Shown here: piece by piece, positions 1-9,600 of the stretch
Layout of the letters: the number at the start of each line of letters is the position of its first letter
Position numbering within the stretch: position 1 is the stretch's first letter
Source of the DNA: Actinomycetota bacterium
GTDB lineage: Bacteria; Actinomycetota; Coriobacteriia; Anaerosomatales; Anaerosomataceae
DNA length: 42,581 bases
Assembly: GCA_004348925.1 (NCBI GenBank)
Contig: RCMX01000002.1
Location: forward strand, 216,299-258,879
Direction: 5' to 3'
Notes under the pieces: generated by a model
Database searches by the model: none
The model's input: only the letters and a program-made list of their open reading frames with translations
Told to the model about the DNA's origin: nothing
Position numbers and translations under genes: made by a program

Positions 1-800
1 AAACGAACCTCCAGCTGGCCGATGTCGTCTACGAGAGCGTGACGGAGGGCGGGATCACGCGATTCAACTGCGTCTTCCAGTCACAGAGTCCCGACATCAT
101 CGGGCCCGTGCGTAGCGCCAGGCTGTCCGACCTCTACATCGTCCCCGAGTACAACGCGCTCTTCGTCTTCTCCGGCGCAAGCAGCAGCGTGAACAGCCGG
201 GTGAACCAGAGTGGCATCGACAACTTGAGCGAGGATGCGGGTATCTCGTATCCGTTCTCGCGTTCATCGAGCCGGCCGCGCCCGCACAACCTCTACCTAA
301 CGCTCTCCAAACTGCGTGAGGAGTCGGTCAAGCGCAAGATGGACCAAACGCAGGACCTCACTGGCTTCGCGTTCGATCGCACCTCCGTTGTGGCGACATC
401 GACGCCTGTCGTGGGGATCTCGATCCCGTTCTCCACTGCCAACAAGGTCGATTGGACATACGACGCCGCGAACAACGCGTATCTGCGCGTGAACAACGGC
501 AAGAAGTTCATGGACGCCGCCACGAACAAGCAGATCTCTGCGCGCAACGTCGTGGTGCTGTGGGCGCAGCACAAGACTGCCAGCCGCGACAAGGTCGGCT
601 CGGTAACGTTCGAGATCGTCCTCAAGGGATCGGGTCAGTGCGCCGTCTTCCGCAACGGCCAGCGCTTCGACGGAACCTGGGAGACGGACGGCACGAAGCC
701 GCCGGCATTCCGCGCCCAGGACGGCACGCTTATCAAGCTGACCCCCGGCAACACCTGGTTCCAGGTCGTGCAACCGAGCGTGAATATCACGATGAAGTGA
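1..800 (+). CDS. DUF3048 (YerB-like) domain protein, 5' end outside the window
   Basis: The reading frame is open from base 3 and runs to a TGA at 798-800, so the start lies upstream of the window. The first residues contain ADVVYE, EGGITRF and GPVRSARLSD, the hallmark of the DUF3048 N-terminal domain of YerB-type lipoproteins. The C-terminal part (DGTWETDGTKPP, then LTPGNTWFQVV) matches the second DUF3048 domain. Members are usually exported, lipid-anchored proteins of unknown biochemical function; the signal peptide here would lie in the missing part. A GTG at 39 is in frame but is internal to the conserved domain and is not the start. The next gene has its own promoter, so this is probably the end of a transcription unit. 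The family call is firm; the function is unknown. Confidence 0.85.
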   Translation, partial: TNLQLADVVYESVTEGGITRFNCVFQSQSPDIIGPVRSARLSDLYIVPEYNALFVFSGASSSVNSRVNQSGIDNLSEDAGISYPFSRSSSRPRPHNLYLTLSKLREESVKRKMDQTQDLTGFAFDRTSVVATSTPVVGISIPFSTANKVDWTYDAANNAYLRVNNGKKFMDAATNKQISARNVVVLWAQHKTASRDKVGSVTFEIVLKGSGQCAVFRNGQRFDGTWETDGTKPPAFRAQDGTLIKLTPGNTWFQVVQPSVNITMK

Positions 801-821
801 TCTTTCACAGCGCAGGTCCGG

Positions 822-850
822 TTGTTCGCATCCTGCCGTGCGGGTAGAAT
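822..850 (+). promoter_or_regulatory. sigma-70 type promoter for pdxS
   Basis: TTGTTC (822-827) and TAGAAT (845-850) are separated by exactly 17 bases. The predicted transcription start is near 857, leaving a leader of about 60 bases before pdxS. Confidence 0.65.
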
Positions 851-870
851 CTGTAGGTCACACCGCCAGC

Positions 871-890
871 CGGTCGCGTCGGCGCGACCG
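871..890 (+). promoter_or_regulatory. hairpin in the pdxS leader
   Basis: CGGTCGCG (871-878) and CGCGACCG (883-890) form a perfect 8-bp stem around a TCGG tetraloop. It lies between the predicted transcription start and the ribosome-binding site AAGGAG (903-908). It could stabilise the mRNA or act as an attenuator; no T-tract follows, so it is not an obvious terminator. Confidence 0.45.
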
Positions 891-919
891 ATCCCCCGAT
901 TCAAGGAGCGACGACAATC

Positions 920-1819
920 GTGACAGAGAGCGGCAGCACGACCACGGGCACCCTGAGGGTCAAGACAGGACTCGCCGAGATGCTCAAGGGCGGCGTCATC
1001 ATGGACGTCGTCAACGCCGAGCAGGCCAAGATCGCCGAGGACGCCGGTGCGGTCGCCGTCATGGCGCTCGAGCGCGTCCCCGCGGATATCCGCGCGGCGG
1101 GTGGCGTTGCGCGGATGGCCGATCCAACGATCGTCGACGAGGTCGTGAAGTCCGTCTCTATCCCGGTCATGGCCAAGTGCCGCATCGGGCACTTCGTCGA
1201 GGCGCAGGTGCTGCAATCGCTCGGCGTGGACTACATCGACGAATCCGAGGTGCTGACGCCGGTCGACGAAGAGCACCACGTCAACAAGTGGGACTTCGCG
1301 GTTCCTTTCGTGTGCGGGTGCCGCAATCTCGGGGAGGCGCTTCGCCGCATCGCAGAGGGTGCTGCCATGGTGCGCACCAAAGGTGAGCCGGGTACCGGCA
1401 ACGTCGTCGAGGCCGTGCGGCACATCCGCGCTGTCAGCGACGAGATCGCATGGCTCAAGGGTCTGCGTCCCGAGCAGCTCTACGCGGCCGCCAAGGATCT
1501 GCAGGCCCCGCACGAGCTCGTGAAGTGGGTTGCCGAGAACGGCAAGCTCCCGGTGGTGAACTTCTCGGCAGGCGGCATCGCAACGCCGGCAGACGCCGCG
1601 CTCATGATGCAGCTCGGTTGCGACGGCGTCTTCGTCGGTAGCGGCATCTTCAAGAGTGGCGACCCGTCGAAGCGCGCCAAGGCGATCGTCGAGGCGACCA
1701 CGCACTTCGAGGACGCCGAGATCATCGCGCGCGTCTCGCGTAACCTGGGCGAAGCGATGGTCGGCATCAACATATCCGACATTCCTGACGCCGAGCGCAT
1801 GCAGGAGCGGGGCTGGTAG
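920..1819 (+). CDS. pdxS: pyridoxal 5'-phosphate synthase lyase subunit PdxS
   Basis: PdxS condenses ribose 5-phosphate, glyceraldehyde 3-phosphate and ammonia to make PLP in the DXP-independent vitamin B6 route. It forms a TIM-barrel dodecamer that receives ammonia from PdxT. The 299-residue product has the family length and motifs: [10 protein letters not shown] with the lysine that carries the sugar intermediate, [10 protein letters not shown], the second lysine in VNKWDF, and the phosphate-binding C-terminal part ([10 protein letters not shown], then [12 protein letters not shown]). The GTG start follows AAGGAG at 903-908. pdxT starts one base after the stop, so the two subunits are co-translated in one operon. 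Nothing essential is missing. Confidence 0.97.
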   Translation: MTESGSTTTGTLRVKTGLAEMLKGGVIMDVVNAEQAKIAEDAGAVAVMALERVPADIRAAGGVARMADPTIVDEVVKSVSIPVMAKCRIGHFVEAQVLQSLGVDYIDESEVLTPVDEEHHVNKWDFAVPFVCGCRNLGEALRRIAEGAAMVRTKGEPGTGNVVEAVRHIRAVSDEIAWLKGLRPEQLYAAAKDLQAPHELVKWVAENGKLPVVNFSAGGIATPADAALMMQLGCDGVFVGSGIFKSGDPSKRAKAIVEATTHFEDAEIIARVSRNLGEAMVGINISDIPDAERMQERGW

Positions 1820-1820
1820 G

Positions 1821-2399
1821 GTGAAGGTCGGAGTCCTCGCCCTGCAGGGGGCGTTCAGAGAGCACATCGTGACCCTTGAGGCGCTGGGTGCCTCGGCTGC
1901 TGCAATACGACTGCCCGAACAGCTCGGGGACATCACCGGGCTCATCATCCCCGGAGGCGAATCGACCGCCATCGGGAAGCTGATGCGGACGTATGGCTTC
2001 TACGACGCCATCCGGCAGCATCACGGAGCTGGCATGGCGGTGTGGGGCACCTGTGCGGGAGCGATCCTCATGGCGAGCGAGGTTCTCGATGCCCTTCCCG
2101 ATCAGGAGGCACTCGGTCTCATGGACATCGCCATTCGCCGCAACGCGTACGGGCGACAGGTGGATTCATTCGAGGCCGATCTGGACCTGCAGGGCATAGG
2201 GGACGGACCCTTCAGGGGCGTATTCATCCGGGCGCCGTGGATCGAGTCTGTCGGCGACGGCACGGACGTGCTTGCGCGCCACGACGGTCATATCGTGGCG
2301 GCACGTCAGGGCGATCTCATGGCGACGACGTTCCACCCCGAGTTGACGGGCGACCCGAGGCTGCACCGGTACTTCCTCGACTCCATCATCGGAGCATAA
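1821..2399 (+). CDS. pdxT: pyridoxal 5'-phosphate synthase glutaminase subunit PdxT
   Basis: PdxT is the class I glutaminase that hydrolyses glutamine and channels ammonia to PdxS. The 192-residue protein shows the N-terminal VGVLALQGAF, the substrate loop GGESTAI (about residues 45-51), the nucleophile elbow GTCAG with Cys78, and the other triad residues His172 and Glu174 in FHPELTGD. The GTG at 1821 lies one base after the pdxS stop and gives the canonical N-terminus. An in-frame extension reaching back into pdxS was rejected because it overlaps a conserved gene and lies outside the family. Confidence 0.96.
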   Translation: MKVGVLALQGAFREHIVTLEALGASAAAIRLPEQLGDITGLIIPGGESTAIGKLMRTYGFYDAIRQHHGAGMAVWGTCAGAILMASEVLDALPDQEALGLMDIAIRRNAYGRQVDSFEADLDLQGIGDGPFRGVFIRAPWIESVGDGTDVLARHDGHIVAARQGDLMATTFHPELTGDPRLHRYFLDSIIGA

Positions 2400-2419
2400 G
2401 CGGCGCGAAAGGAATCACG

Positions 2420-3172
2420 ATGTCCGGACATTCGAAGTGGGCGACCACTAAGCATCGCAAGGCAGCGCAGGACAAGAAGCGCAGTGCGCTGTTCTCCAAG
2501 CTCTCGCGCATCGTCTACGTCGCCGCTAAGACCGGCGGACCGGATCCCGCGAACAACGCGTCGCTGGCGGCGGCGATCGAGAAAGCCCGCTCTTACAGCC
2601 TTCCGAAAGACAAGATCGACGCCGCCATCAAGAAAGCGGCCGGCGCCGGCGAAGGCGAGCAGTATGAAGAGATCGTCTACGAGGGATACGGCTCGAGCGG
2701 TGTGGCGATCTACGTCGAGGCGTTGACCGACAACCGCAACCGCACTGCGGCCGATGTCCGCTCGGCGTTCACGCGTGCGGGCGGCAACCTCGCCGCAACC
2801 GGTGCTGTGGCCTTCCAGTTTGCGCGGACCGGCGAGATCCTGGTCGACAAGACCGGCGCGCCGGACGAAGAGGACATGCTCATGCTGGTGGCCGAGGCCG
2901 GCGGCGAGGATCTGGAGGATACCGACGACGAGTTCGTCATCGTGACCGCTCCGTCCGAGGTCATGAAGGTCAAAGACGCGCTCGTTGCGGCAGGGGTGGA
3001 GGTCAAAGGGGCAGAGCTCACGATGCGGCCGCTCACGCCGGTCGCTGTGACGGTGGAGACCGCCAAGAAGGTCATGCGGCTCGTCGATGTCCTCGAAGAC
3101 AACGACGACGTGCAGGAGGTCTACCACAATATGGAGCTGACCGAGGAGATCGCCGCCGCGCTCGACGAGTAG
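2420..3172 (+). CDS. yebC: YebC/PmpR family protein
   Basis: The 250-residue product begins with MSGHSKWATTKHRKA, the near-invariant YebC start, and keeps the three-domain architecture to the end (GEGEQYEEIVYEGYG, TDNRNRTAADVR, then a C-terminal MRLVDVLEDNDDVQEV). YebC proteins were long listed as transcriptional regulators; more recent work links them to ribosome function on difficult sequences. AAAGGA (2408-2413) precedes the ATG by six bases. The gene sits immediately upstream of ruvC, a common arrangement, although ruvC here has its own promoter and operator. Family identity is certain; the molecular role in this organism is inferred. Confidence 0.95.
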   Translation: MSGHSKWATTKHRKAAQDKKRSALFSKLSRIVYVAAKTGGPDPANNASLAAAIEKARSYSLPKDKIDAAIKKAAGAGEGEQYEEIVYEGYGSSGVAIYVEALTDNRNRTAADVRSAFTRAGGNLAATGAVAFQFARTGEILVDKTGAPDEEDMLMLVAEAGGEDLEDTDDEFVIVTAPSEVMKVKDALVAAGVEVKGAELTMRPLTPVAVTVETAKKVMRLVDVLEDNDDVQEVYHNMELTEEIAAALDE

Positions 3173-3176
3173 TTCC

Positions 3177-3205
3177 TTCACGCTGTCAGTACGTGGTGTT
3201 ATCCT
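3177..3205 (+). promoter_or_regulatory. promoter of the ruvCAB operon
   Basis: TTCACG (3177-3182) and TATCCT (3200-3205) are 17 bases apart. Transcription should start at about 3212, inside the LexA-type palindrome. Confidence 0.55.
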
Positions 3206-3218
3206 GAACATATGTTCG
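3205..3218 (+). promoter_or_regulatory. LexA (SOS) operator of ruvCAB
   Basis: TGAACATATGTTCG contains the perfect 12-bp palindrome GAACATATGTTC (3206-3217). This fits the Gram-positive LexA/DinR box CGAAC-N4-GTTCG. It directly follows the -10 box and covers the predicted transcription start, an effective position for repression. It precedes the Holliday-junction genes, a known SOS target class. Confidence 0.85.
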
Positions 3219-3247
3219 ATTCGCCACGTGGGGAGAGGGAGCGCGCG

Positions 3248-3739
3248 TTGATCATCCTCGGCATCGACCCTGGTCTCGCGAACACGGGATGGGGCGTCAT
3301 CGAGACGTCTGGCTCGCGCTTCAGATGCGTCGCGTACGGGTGCATCACCACCGACGGCGCGATGGCGCTTCCTTCACGACTTGCCCGGATCCACGAATCG
3401 CTGAGCGAGGCGGTGGCGAAGTACCGCCCGGACGAAGCGGCGATCGAAAGCGTCTACTTCTCTAACAACGCGAAGTCAGCGTTCGCCACCGGGCAGGCGC
3501 GAGGCGTCGCCATCCTTGCCGCGCATGGTGTGCCCCTCGGGGAATACGGTCCCGGCGAGATCAAACTGGCGGTGGTCGGCGCCGGTGATGCGGACAAGCA
3601 CCAGGTGCAGTACATGGTGCGCGTGGTGCTCGGCCTGAAGGACGAACCCAAGCCGGATCACGCTGCCGACGCGCTTGCCGCAGCGATCTGCCATGCCAAC
3701 AGCCGTACGCGCACCTCGTTGGCCGGGGCGGCGTCATGA
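3248..3739 (+). CDS. ruvC: Holliday junction resolvase RuvC
   Basis: RuvC is the RNase H-fold endonuclease that cuts Holliday junctions brought to it by RuvAB. The sequence shows the acidic active site: GIDPG with Asp7, IESVYF with a glutamate, and the C-terminal DHAADALA with the last aspartates. The TTG at 3248 is preferred because GGGAGAGGG lies at 3231-3239 and because it yields MIILGIDPG, the usual family N-terminus (163 residues). An in-frame ATG at 3212 would add 12 residues but has no ribosome-binding site, and it lies inside the LexA operator at the predicted transcription start. ruvA overlaps by four bases. Confidence 0.94.
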   Translation: MIILGIDPGLANTGWGVIETSGSRFRCVAYGCITTDGAMALPSRLARIHESLSEAVAKYRPDEAAIESVYFSNNAKSAFATGQARGVAILAAHGVPLGEYGPGEIKLAVVGAGDADKHQVQYMVRVVLGLKDEPKPDHAADALAAAICHANSRTRTSLAGAAS

Positions 3740-4326
3740 TCGCTTTCCTCACAGGTCGGATCGCCGAGAAGGGCGCAGGTCACGTCGTGCTCGACGTCGG
3801 CGGCGTCGGTCTCAGGGTCGCGATGTCGACCGGGTCGATCGCCGCGCTGCCCGCCGAGGGCGATTCGGTGACGGTACGCACGCACCTGCAGGTGCGGGAG
3901 GACGAGCTCTCGCTCTACGGTTTCGAGAACGCCGATGAGAAGTCGCTCTTCGAGAAGCTCATCACCGTGAGCGGCGTCGGGCCCAGAGTCGCGCTGTCCG
4001 CGCTCTCCTCGTTCCGGTCCGCTGCGCTGGCCGAGGCGGTCGCGCGCGAGGACGTGGGGCTCCTGAGTTCGATTCCGGGTGTAGGGAAGAAGACGGCGCA
4101 GCGCATCATCATCGAGCTGAAGGACAAGCTCGGGGTTCCGGATCTCGCCGCTGCGACTTCGGGTGCAGGCGCGAGCACGCATGCCGAGGCACGCGATGCG
4201 CTTCTCGGCATGGGATTCTCGGCGGCCGAGGTCGCCACCGCGCTCGACAGGTACGAGGGTGATCCCGAGAACAGCCAGGCGCTGCTCAAGCATGCGCTCC
4301 GTCGACTCGGGGGAGGCGTCTCGTGA
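3736..4326 (+). CDS. ruvA: Holliday junction branch migration protein RuvA
   Basis: RuvA binds the four-way junction and loads the RuvB motor. The 196-residue protein starts with the OB-fold ([13 protein letters not shown]), followed by two helix-hairpin-helix motifs ([14 protein letters not shown] and [14 protein letters not shown]). After a flexible linker comes domain III, which contacts RuvB ([16 protein letters not shown]). The ATG overlaps the ruvC stop as ATGA, and the stop overlaps the ruvB GTG start as GTGA, indicating translational coupling of ruvC-ruvA-ruvB. Confidence 0.97.
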   Translation: MIAFLTGRIAEKGAGHVVLDVGGVGLRVAMSTGSIAALPAEGDSVTVRTHLQVREDELSLYGFENADEKSLFEKLITVSGVGPRVALSALSSFRSAALAEAVAREDVGLLSSIPGVGKKTAQRIIIELKDKLGVPDLAAATSGAGASTHAEARDALLGMGFSAAEVATALDRYEGDPENSQALLKHALRRLGGGVS

Positions 4327-5387
4327 GCACCGTGTGGGAAGACGACTCGTGGACGCCGCCCGAGAGCGAGCGGCTGGTCTCGGCGGAGCATACCGAAGAC
4401 GACCTGGAGATCGACCGCAATCTACGTCCGAAGCGACTGCAGGAATACCTGGGGCAGACCCGCGTGAAGGAGAACCTCGGCGTTCTCATCGACGCCGCAC
4501 GCGCTCGCGACGAGGCGCTCGATCACATCCTGCTCTCGGGACCGCCGGGTCTGGGCAAGACGACGCTCGCAGGGGTCGTCGCGGCTGAACTCGGCGTGCA
4601 GCTCAAGACGACGAGCGGGCCGGCGATCGAGCGCGCGGGCGACCTTGCTGCGATCCTCACGAACCTGGAAGAGCGGGACGTGCTCTTCATCGACGAGATC
4701 CACCGGCTCAATCGAGCCGTGGAAGAAGTCCTGTACCCGGCGATGGAGGACTTCGCCCTCGACATCATCATCGGGAAGGGGCCGGCTGCGCGCTCGCTGC
4801 GGCTTGATCTGCCTCGCTTCACGCTTATCGGCGCCACGACGCGCACCGGGCTGCTCACCGGACCGCTGCGTGACAGATTCGGAATGGCGTTCCGGCTCGA
4901 CTACTACACACCGATCGAGCTCTCGGAGATCGTTCGTCGATCGGCCGCGATCCTCGGCGTTCCCGTGACCGATGATGGTGCCAACGAGATCTCGAGACGC
5001 TCGCGGGGAACGCCCCGGCTGGCAAACCGGCTGCTCAAGCGCGTACGCGACTACGCGCAGGTGCGCCACGACGGGCAGATCACCGAGGATATCGCCGCGG
5101 AGGCACTCGCTTTCTTCGAGGTCGACCACGTTGGCCTTGACCGCATGGACCTCGCCATCCTGGAGACGCTGGCGACCAAGTTCGGCGGGAGGGCCGTCGG
5201 ACTCAACACGCTTGCGGCCGCAGTCAGCGAAGAGACCGACACGCTTGAGGATGTCTATGAGCCGTACCTGCTGCAGCTCGGCTTCATCGTACGCACGCCG
5301 AAGGGGCGTCAGGCGACAGCGAGGGCATACGCGCACCTCGGGCTTCGTGCGCCAGCCGATGAGCCCGCCCAGGACGGCCTGTTCTAG
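4323..5387 (+). CDS. ruvB: Holliday junction ATP-dependent DNA helicase RuvB
   Basis: RuvB is the AAA+ hexameric motor for branch migration. The 354-residue sequence has the family start of the core ([12 protein letters not shown]), Walker A GPPGLGKT (residues 73-80), Walker B with DEIH (124-127), sensor motif IGATTR, the arginine-finger region GPLRDRFG, and a C-terminal winged helix ([13 protein letters not shown]). It begins at a GTG that overlaps the ruvA stop by four bases. The following membrane-protein gene starts three bases after this stop, so it may be co-transcribed and thus share the LexA-controlled promoter. Confidence 0.97.
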   Translation: MSTVWEDDSWTPPESERLVSAEHTEDDLEIDRNLRPKRLQEYLGQTRVKENLGVLIDAARARDEALDHILLSGPPGLGKTTLAGVVAAELGVQLKTTSGPAIERAGDLAAILTNLEERDVLFIDEIHRLNRAVEEVLYPAMEDFALDIIIGKGPAARSLRLDLPRFTLIGATTRTGLLTGPLRDRFGMAFRLDYYTPIELSEIVRRSAAILGVPVTDDGANEISRRSRGTPRLANRLLKRVRDYAQVRHDGQITEDIAAEALAFFEVDHVGLDRMDLAILETLATKFGGRAVGLNTLAAAVSEETDTLEDVYEPYLLQLGFIVRTPKGRQATARAYAHLGLRAPADEPAQDGLF

Positions 5388-5390
5388 GTC

Positions 5391-6500
5391 ATGGGGTCGG
5401 TGAAGCAGCCACGTGCCATCACGTCGCAGCCGCTGTGGGTGCGCGTCGACCAGAACCGTATCAAGCTGGGCATCTTCGTCGCGCTGTTCGTCATCGGCTC
5501 AGCGCTGCTGCTCGCGATAGCGTTCGTCTACGTCCCCGGGGGGCTGATCGGGCTTGCGCTGTCGGTCGCCGAGACCGCGGATATGGCCGCTTACTGGGCA
5601 GGGTTGCTGAAGGTGTTCCTGACCGCACTCGCGCTGCTGCTGGCCGCAGGTGCGCTCGCCTCGGCGGTGCAACTGGCGAATGCCGAGGAGTGGATCCGCA
5701 ACAGATTCGGCGGAAGCGACCTTGGGCCCGCCGATGAGGCAGCGCTCGCTGGAGCGCTCGGCGACATGACGATCGCGGCAGGTCTGGCGTCCGTGCCGCG
5801 CCTGATGCTGCTCGACTCGGACAGCGTGAACGCGTGCGCGATCGGCATCAGCCGCACACAGCCGATGATCGGCGTAACACGCGGCCTCCTTGCGGCGCTC
5901 GATGCCGACCAGCAACGCGCCGTGCTCGCGACCCTCGTCGCGCGTATCCGCGGCGGCGATATCCTGATCGGTACCGCGATGGCAGCGCTCATGGGACCGC
6001 TGAAGGCCGTCCGCGAGTCGAGGCATGCGGCCGGCGGCGCCGCGCTCGGGTGCGCGGATGCCGGATGCTCGAACCCCGGATGCATGGACGACGGATGCGG
6101 GTGCCTGTTCGACGGACTCGGTGATTCTGACGCCGCTGGCGGGTGTCTCGGGGCTATCGGCCTCGCGGTCTTCGCCGCGATCGTGGTGGCGCTCACGTAT
6201 GCCGCTGTCGTCTCGGCAGGGTGGATCGTCACGGCCTGGGGTCGCGCGATCCATCGGACGGGACACGAGAAGGCGGACGCGGAAGGCATGCTGCTGCTCA
6301 AGGATCCATCGCCGATGTTGTCGGCGTTGCGCATCGCGATCACGTCATCCAACGAGATCGCCGACGGCGACGCATCGTACGACGGGATCTTCTACGTCTC
6401 CACGAGCGGGAAGCCCGCAGTCGACCGAGCGGAGCGGCGGCGATTCGATCGCCTGCGTGAAGTACTCGGCACCGAGGGGCTCGCCGCCGGACCCGTGTAG
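5391..6500 (+). CDS. HtpX-like (M48) membrane protein lacking the zinc-protease motif, with cysteine-rich insert
   Basis: This 369-residue protein has two N-terminal membrane segments (about 27-50 and 76-98) and one or two near residues 245-278, the topology of HtpX. The stretch VPRLMLLDSDSVNACAIG, followed by IGVTRGLLAAL, aligns with the HtpX region before its active site. Where HtpX has AHELSH, this protein reads ATLVAR (TLVAR at 181-185), so both zinc histidines and the catalytic glutamate are gone. The later ExxAD-type ligand site is HEKAD. A cysteine ladder follows at residues 221, 226, 231, 236 and 238. The protein is probably a non-proteolytic M48 relative, perhaps a scaffold or metal or redox sensor. 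The start is uncertain because no clear ribosome-binding site is seen. Confidence 0.75.
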   Translation: MGSVKQPRAITSQPLWVRVDQNRIKLGIFVALFVIGSALLLAIAFVYVPGGLIGLALSVAETADMAAYWAGLLKVFLTALALLLAAGALASAVQLANAEEWIRNRFGGSDLGPADEAALAGALGDMTIAAGLASVPRLMLLDSDSVNACAIGISRTQPMIGVTRGLLAALDADQQRAVLATLVARIRGGDILIGTAMAALMGPLKAVRESRHAAGGAALGCADAGCSNPGCMDDGCGCLFDGLGDSDAAGGCLGAIGLAVFAAIVVALTYAAVVSAGWIVTAWGRAIHRTGHEKADAEGMLLLKDPSPMLSALRIAITSSNEIADGDASYDGIFYVSTSGKPAVDRAERRRFDRLREVLGTEGLAAGPV

Positions 6501-6663
6501 GCGCTCCCGTTCGCCCCCGGTGTGCATCCGTTCAGGGATTCTACACGGCAAGGGTCGCCCGAGCGGTCTTGTGAGGAGCATACTTGTGCCCTGGAGCCTG
6601 CGTCGTCGTGCGTGCATGTCAGGGTCGCGTTCCTTGTGACCGGGTCCGAAGGGGGAAGGTCCG

Positions 6664-9600
6664 ATGTTGAGTCGTCCTCATCCGTCCCGCCGTTGGTGGA
6701 GCCTCGTGCTCTGCATCGCGCTCGTCGCGAGCATGAGCGGATTCACATCCGCAGCCGGCGCGCCCCCGACGACGGCCGTCGTGCCCAAAGCCGCGAGGAC
6801 GAGCGTGACGTCGGGTTCCACCGACATCAGGAGCGCGAAGATGGATTCGCGGCTCAGTGACATCGCTTCTGCTGCCAAAGACGCTGCGTCCAAAGCCAAG
6901 TACGTCGACGTGGCGGTCCTGGTAGCAAAGGGCGGAAACGCCCCGAAAGGCCTCGAACAGGGTGTCAAGATCAAGCTGCGAGCGGACACCGCCAACGACC
7001 TGTGGGCCGGACGCGCCAAGGCGGGCAATCTCGTGAAGATGGCTTCCGAGAAGCAGGTCACGCAGGTGTTCGAGAACGGTCACCGGGAAGCGCCGCCCGT
7101 TCCCGACGAGCAGACCGTGCCCGCATCGGCGCGACGCACCGCCGCGCTTGAGGCGAAGCAACGCCTTGATGAAGCACGGACGACGGGTGCTCTCGATGCG
7201 TTCGCAGCCCAGTTCGATGGCTCGACCGGCGTCAAGGTGCCCGGGCTGGATGACGGTGCGGCTACCGGCTGGTGGGATGTGGGCGCGTCGGGCCACAACT
7301 CCGCCGGCGCGTGGGCGCAAGGCTATGACGGCACGGGTGTTCGCGTGGCCGTCGCCGATGACAGCGTCGACTTCGCGCATCCGGATCTGATGGGGACCCA
7401 GGCTGTGGTATCCGACCCTTCGTCCCCGTACTACGGCTGGCCCGAGGCGCTCGACCCGTTCTCGACCCTGTTGTATGCGTACGACGCCCTCTACGGGACG
7501 ACGTACGTGGAAGACGGACAATCGTGGTTCACCGATAGCTCGGCCACAGTGACGGAAGGATCCCCGGTCTTCGGCGGCTCTTCGGACTGGGCACTGACCG
7601 GAACGAGCGTGTCCGGCACGTACCACATGGGCTACCTGTGGGACGAGAACCTCGACGCCTGGTGGTGGGGCTATCCTGCAGTGCTTGTCGTCGACGAGAC
7701 CACCGCCGGCGTCTACGACACCGTCTACGTCGACCTTGATATGGATCACGACTTCACGAATGACAAGCCATGCACGAAGGCGGACCCGATCTCGTACCTG
7801 GATTTCTGGGACAGCGAGGCCGGCGTGATCGGACAGGACGGCTACGCCGATCTCTCGGGAGGGATGGTCTACTGGATCGCCGATGGAACCAATCAACCGC
7901 CAGGTTATGACTTCATGATCGGTGCGCCTGCGGGGGCGCCGGAGTCCGGCTGCCTGGTTGCCTTCATGGGTGCGCTCGACTTCGATTCGAACCACGGCAC
8001 GCTCTGTGCCTCGAATGTCGTCGGCCAGGGGGTGATCGACGGACCCTCCGACGCGATCGTAGACGGAGGTTCCTATCCGCCATTCAAGACGCCTGTCGGG
8101 AGTGGTGCGGGAATCGTGCAGGGTGCGGCGCGTGACGCTGATCTGGTCGCGATGTCGGACATCTACTGGAACCATTTCACTTCGACGCTGGTCGCCTATG
8201 ACTACGCCGCCTTCGGCCTGGATGAGACGCCCGGTACCACCGATGACATCCAATGCGTCTCGAACAGCTACGGCGAATCGGATGAGGATGCCGACGAGTG
8301 GGATTACCGGTCTCGCTACATCACATACCTCAACACCGAGGTGAACCCGGAGGTCACGTACCTCTTCTCCACGGGCAACGGCGCCCCCGGCTACGGCACG
8401 AGCGCACCACCGACGCCGGCTACCGGCATCGGAATCGGTGCATCGACGCAGATGGGTGCGTGCGGCGGCTGGGACTCGATCCTTGATGCCGATCAAGTGA
8501 ATGTCGGGGATGTGATCCCATGGTCGAACCGGGGTCCGTCTGCTGCAGGGCATCTTGGACCCGCGGTCGTCGCGGATGGAGCGTATTCCTCCGGCGCGTT
8601 GGCGCTCAACCAGGGCGCAGGCGACGGATGGCGTTCCTGGGAAGTCTGGGGCGGGACGAGTCGTTCGTGCCCGGTCGCCACGGGAAACCTGGCGTTGGTG
8701 TTCGAGGCCTACAGGGACTCGAACGGTTCATGGCCTACGTGGGATGCAGCTCGCGACGTGCTCATGAACGGCGCCACAGACCTCAACTACGACACGTTGA
8801 CGCAGGGTTCGGGGATGATCGACGCGGCGCGCTCGGTCTCGCTGGCTGCGGGCAACGGTGGGCTCGCAGTGTCGCCGGCTGTGTGGTACCCGGGCGACTA
8901 CCGTGGTGATCGCATGGTCTCGTACGTCAACCTCATGCAACCCGGCGAGACGTTCGATGACCACATCACGGTCACGAACACGGGGAGTGTCTCGGCCAAT
9001 GTCACGGTTAGCGATTCGTGGCTGCAGCTCGACAGCGTCGAGACGACCACCATCACGTTGACCGGCGCGAGCGAGTCGGCATATGACTTCAACCGACCGG
9101 ATGTCTTGCGGGATATCACCGCGTTGGTGAATGCCGCCGACGCGGACCTCATGGTGATCAAGGCCGACGAGGCATATGCGCAATTCGCCCCGACGCGTTC
9201 GTTCAGTACGCACAGCTCCACTCACAACGTGCCGCGACTACTCGTGTACAACTGGAAGGATCAGAACGGCGACGGTCGCCTGTGGACCGACTCGAACACG
9301 AACGGCTTCGTGAACGCGGGCGAGATCCAAACCGGCGAGTATATGCGCTTCACCTACGCGAACAACTTCGCCGACAGCCAGCAGGTTCGCGTGCAGCGCC
9401 CGCAGGACCGCAGCCTTGATGGCGTGTTCCTCGGCCTGCAGCACAGCAGCCGCGCCACGGCGTCGCCGACAGTGGACGTTCAGATCAGCATCGAGTTCTG
9501 GTCTCGTTCCGACCAGCCATGGCTCTCGGCCGGCGCCACCGATTTCGCGCTCGGTGCCGGAGCGTCGCAGGATGTGCCGGTGACCGTCGAGGTACCGGGC

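Noticed and set aside
6619-8553. 644-codon minus-strand frame opposite the subtilase
   Set aside because: Composition (many Arg, His, Asp) is that of an antisense shadow, and the subtilase catalytic Asp and His lie on the other strand.
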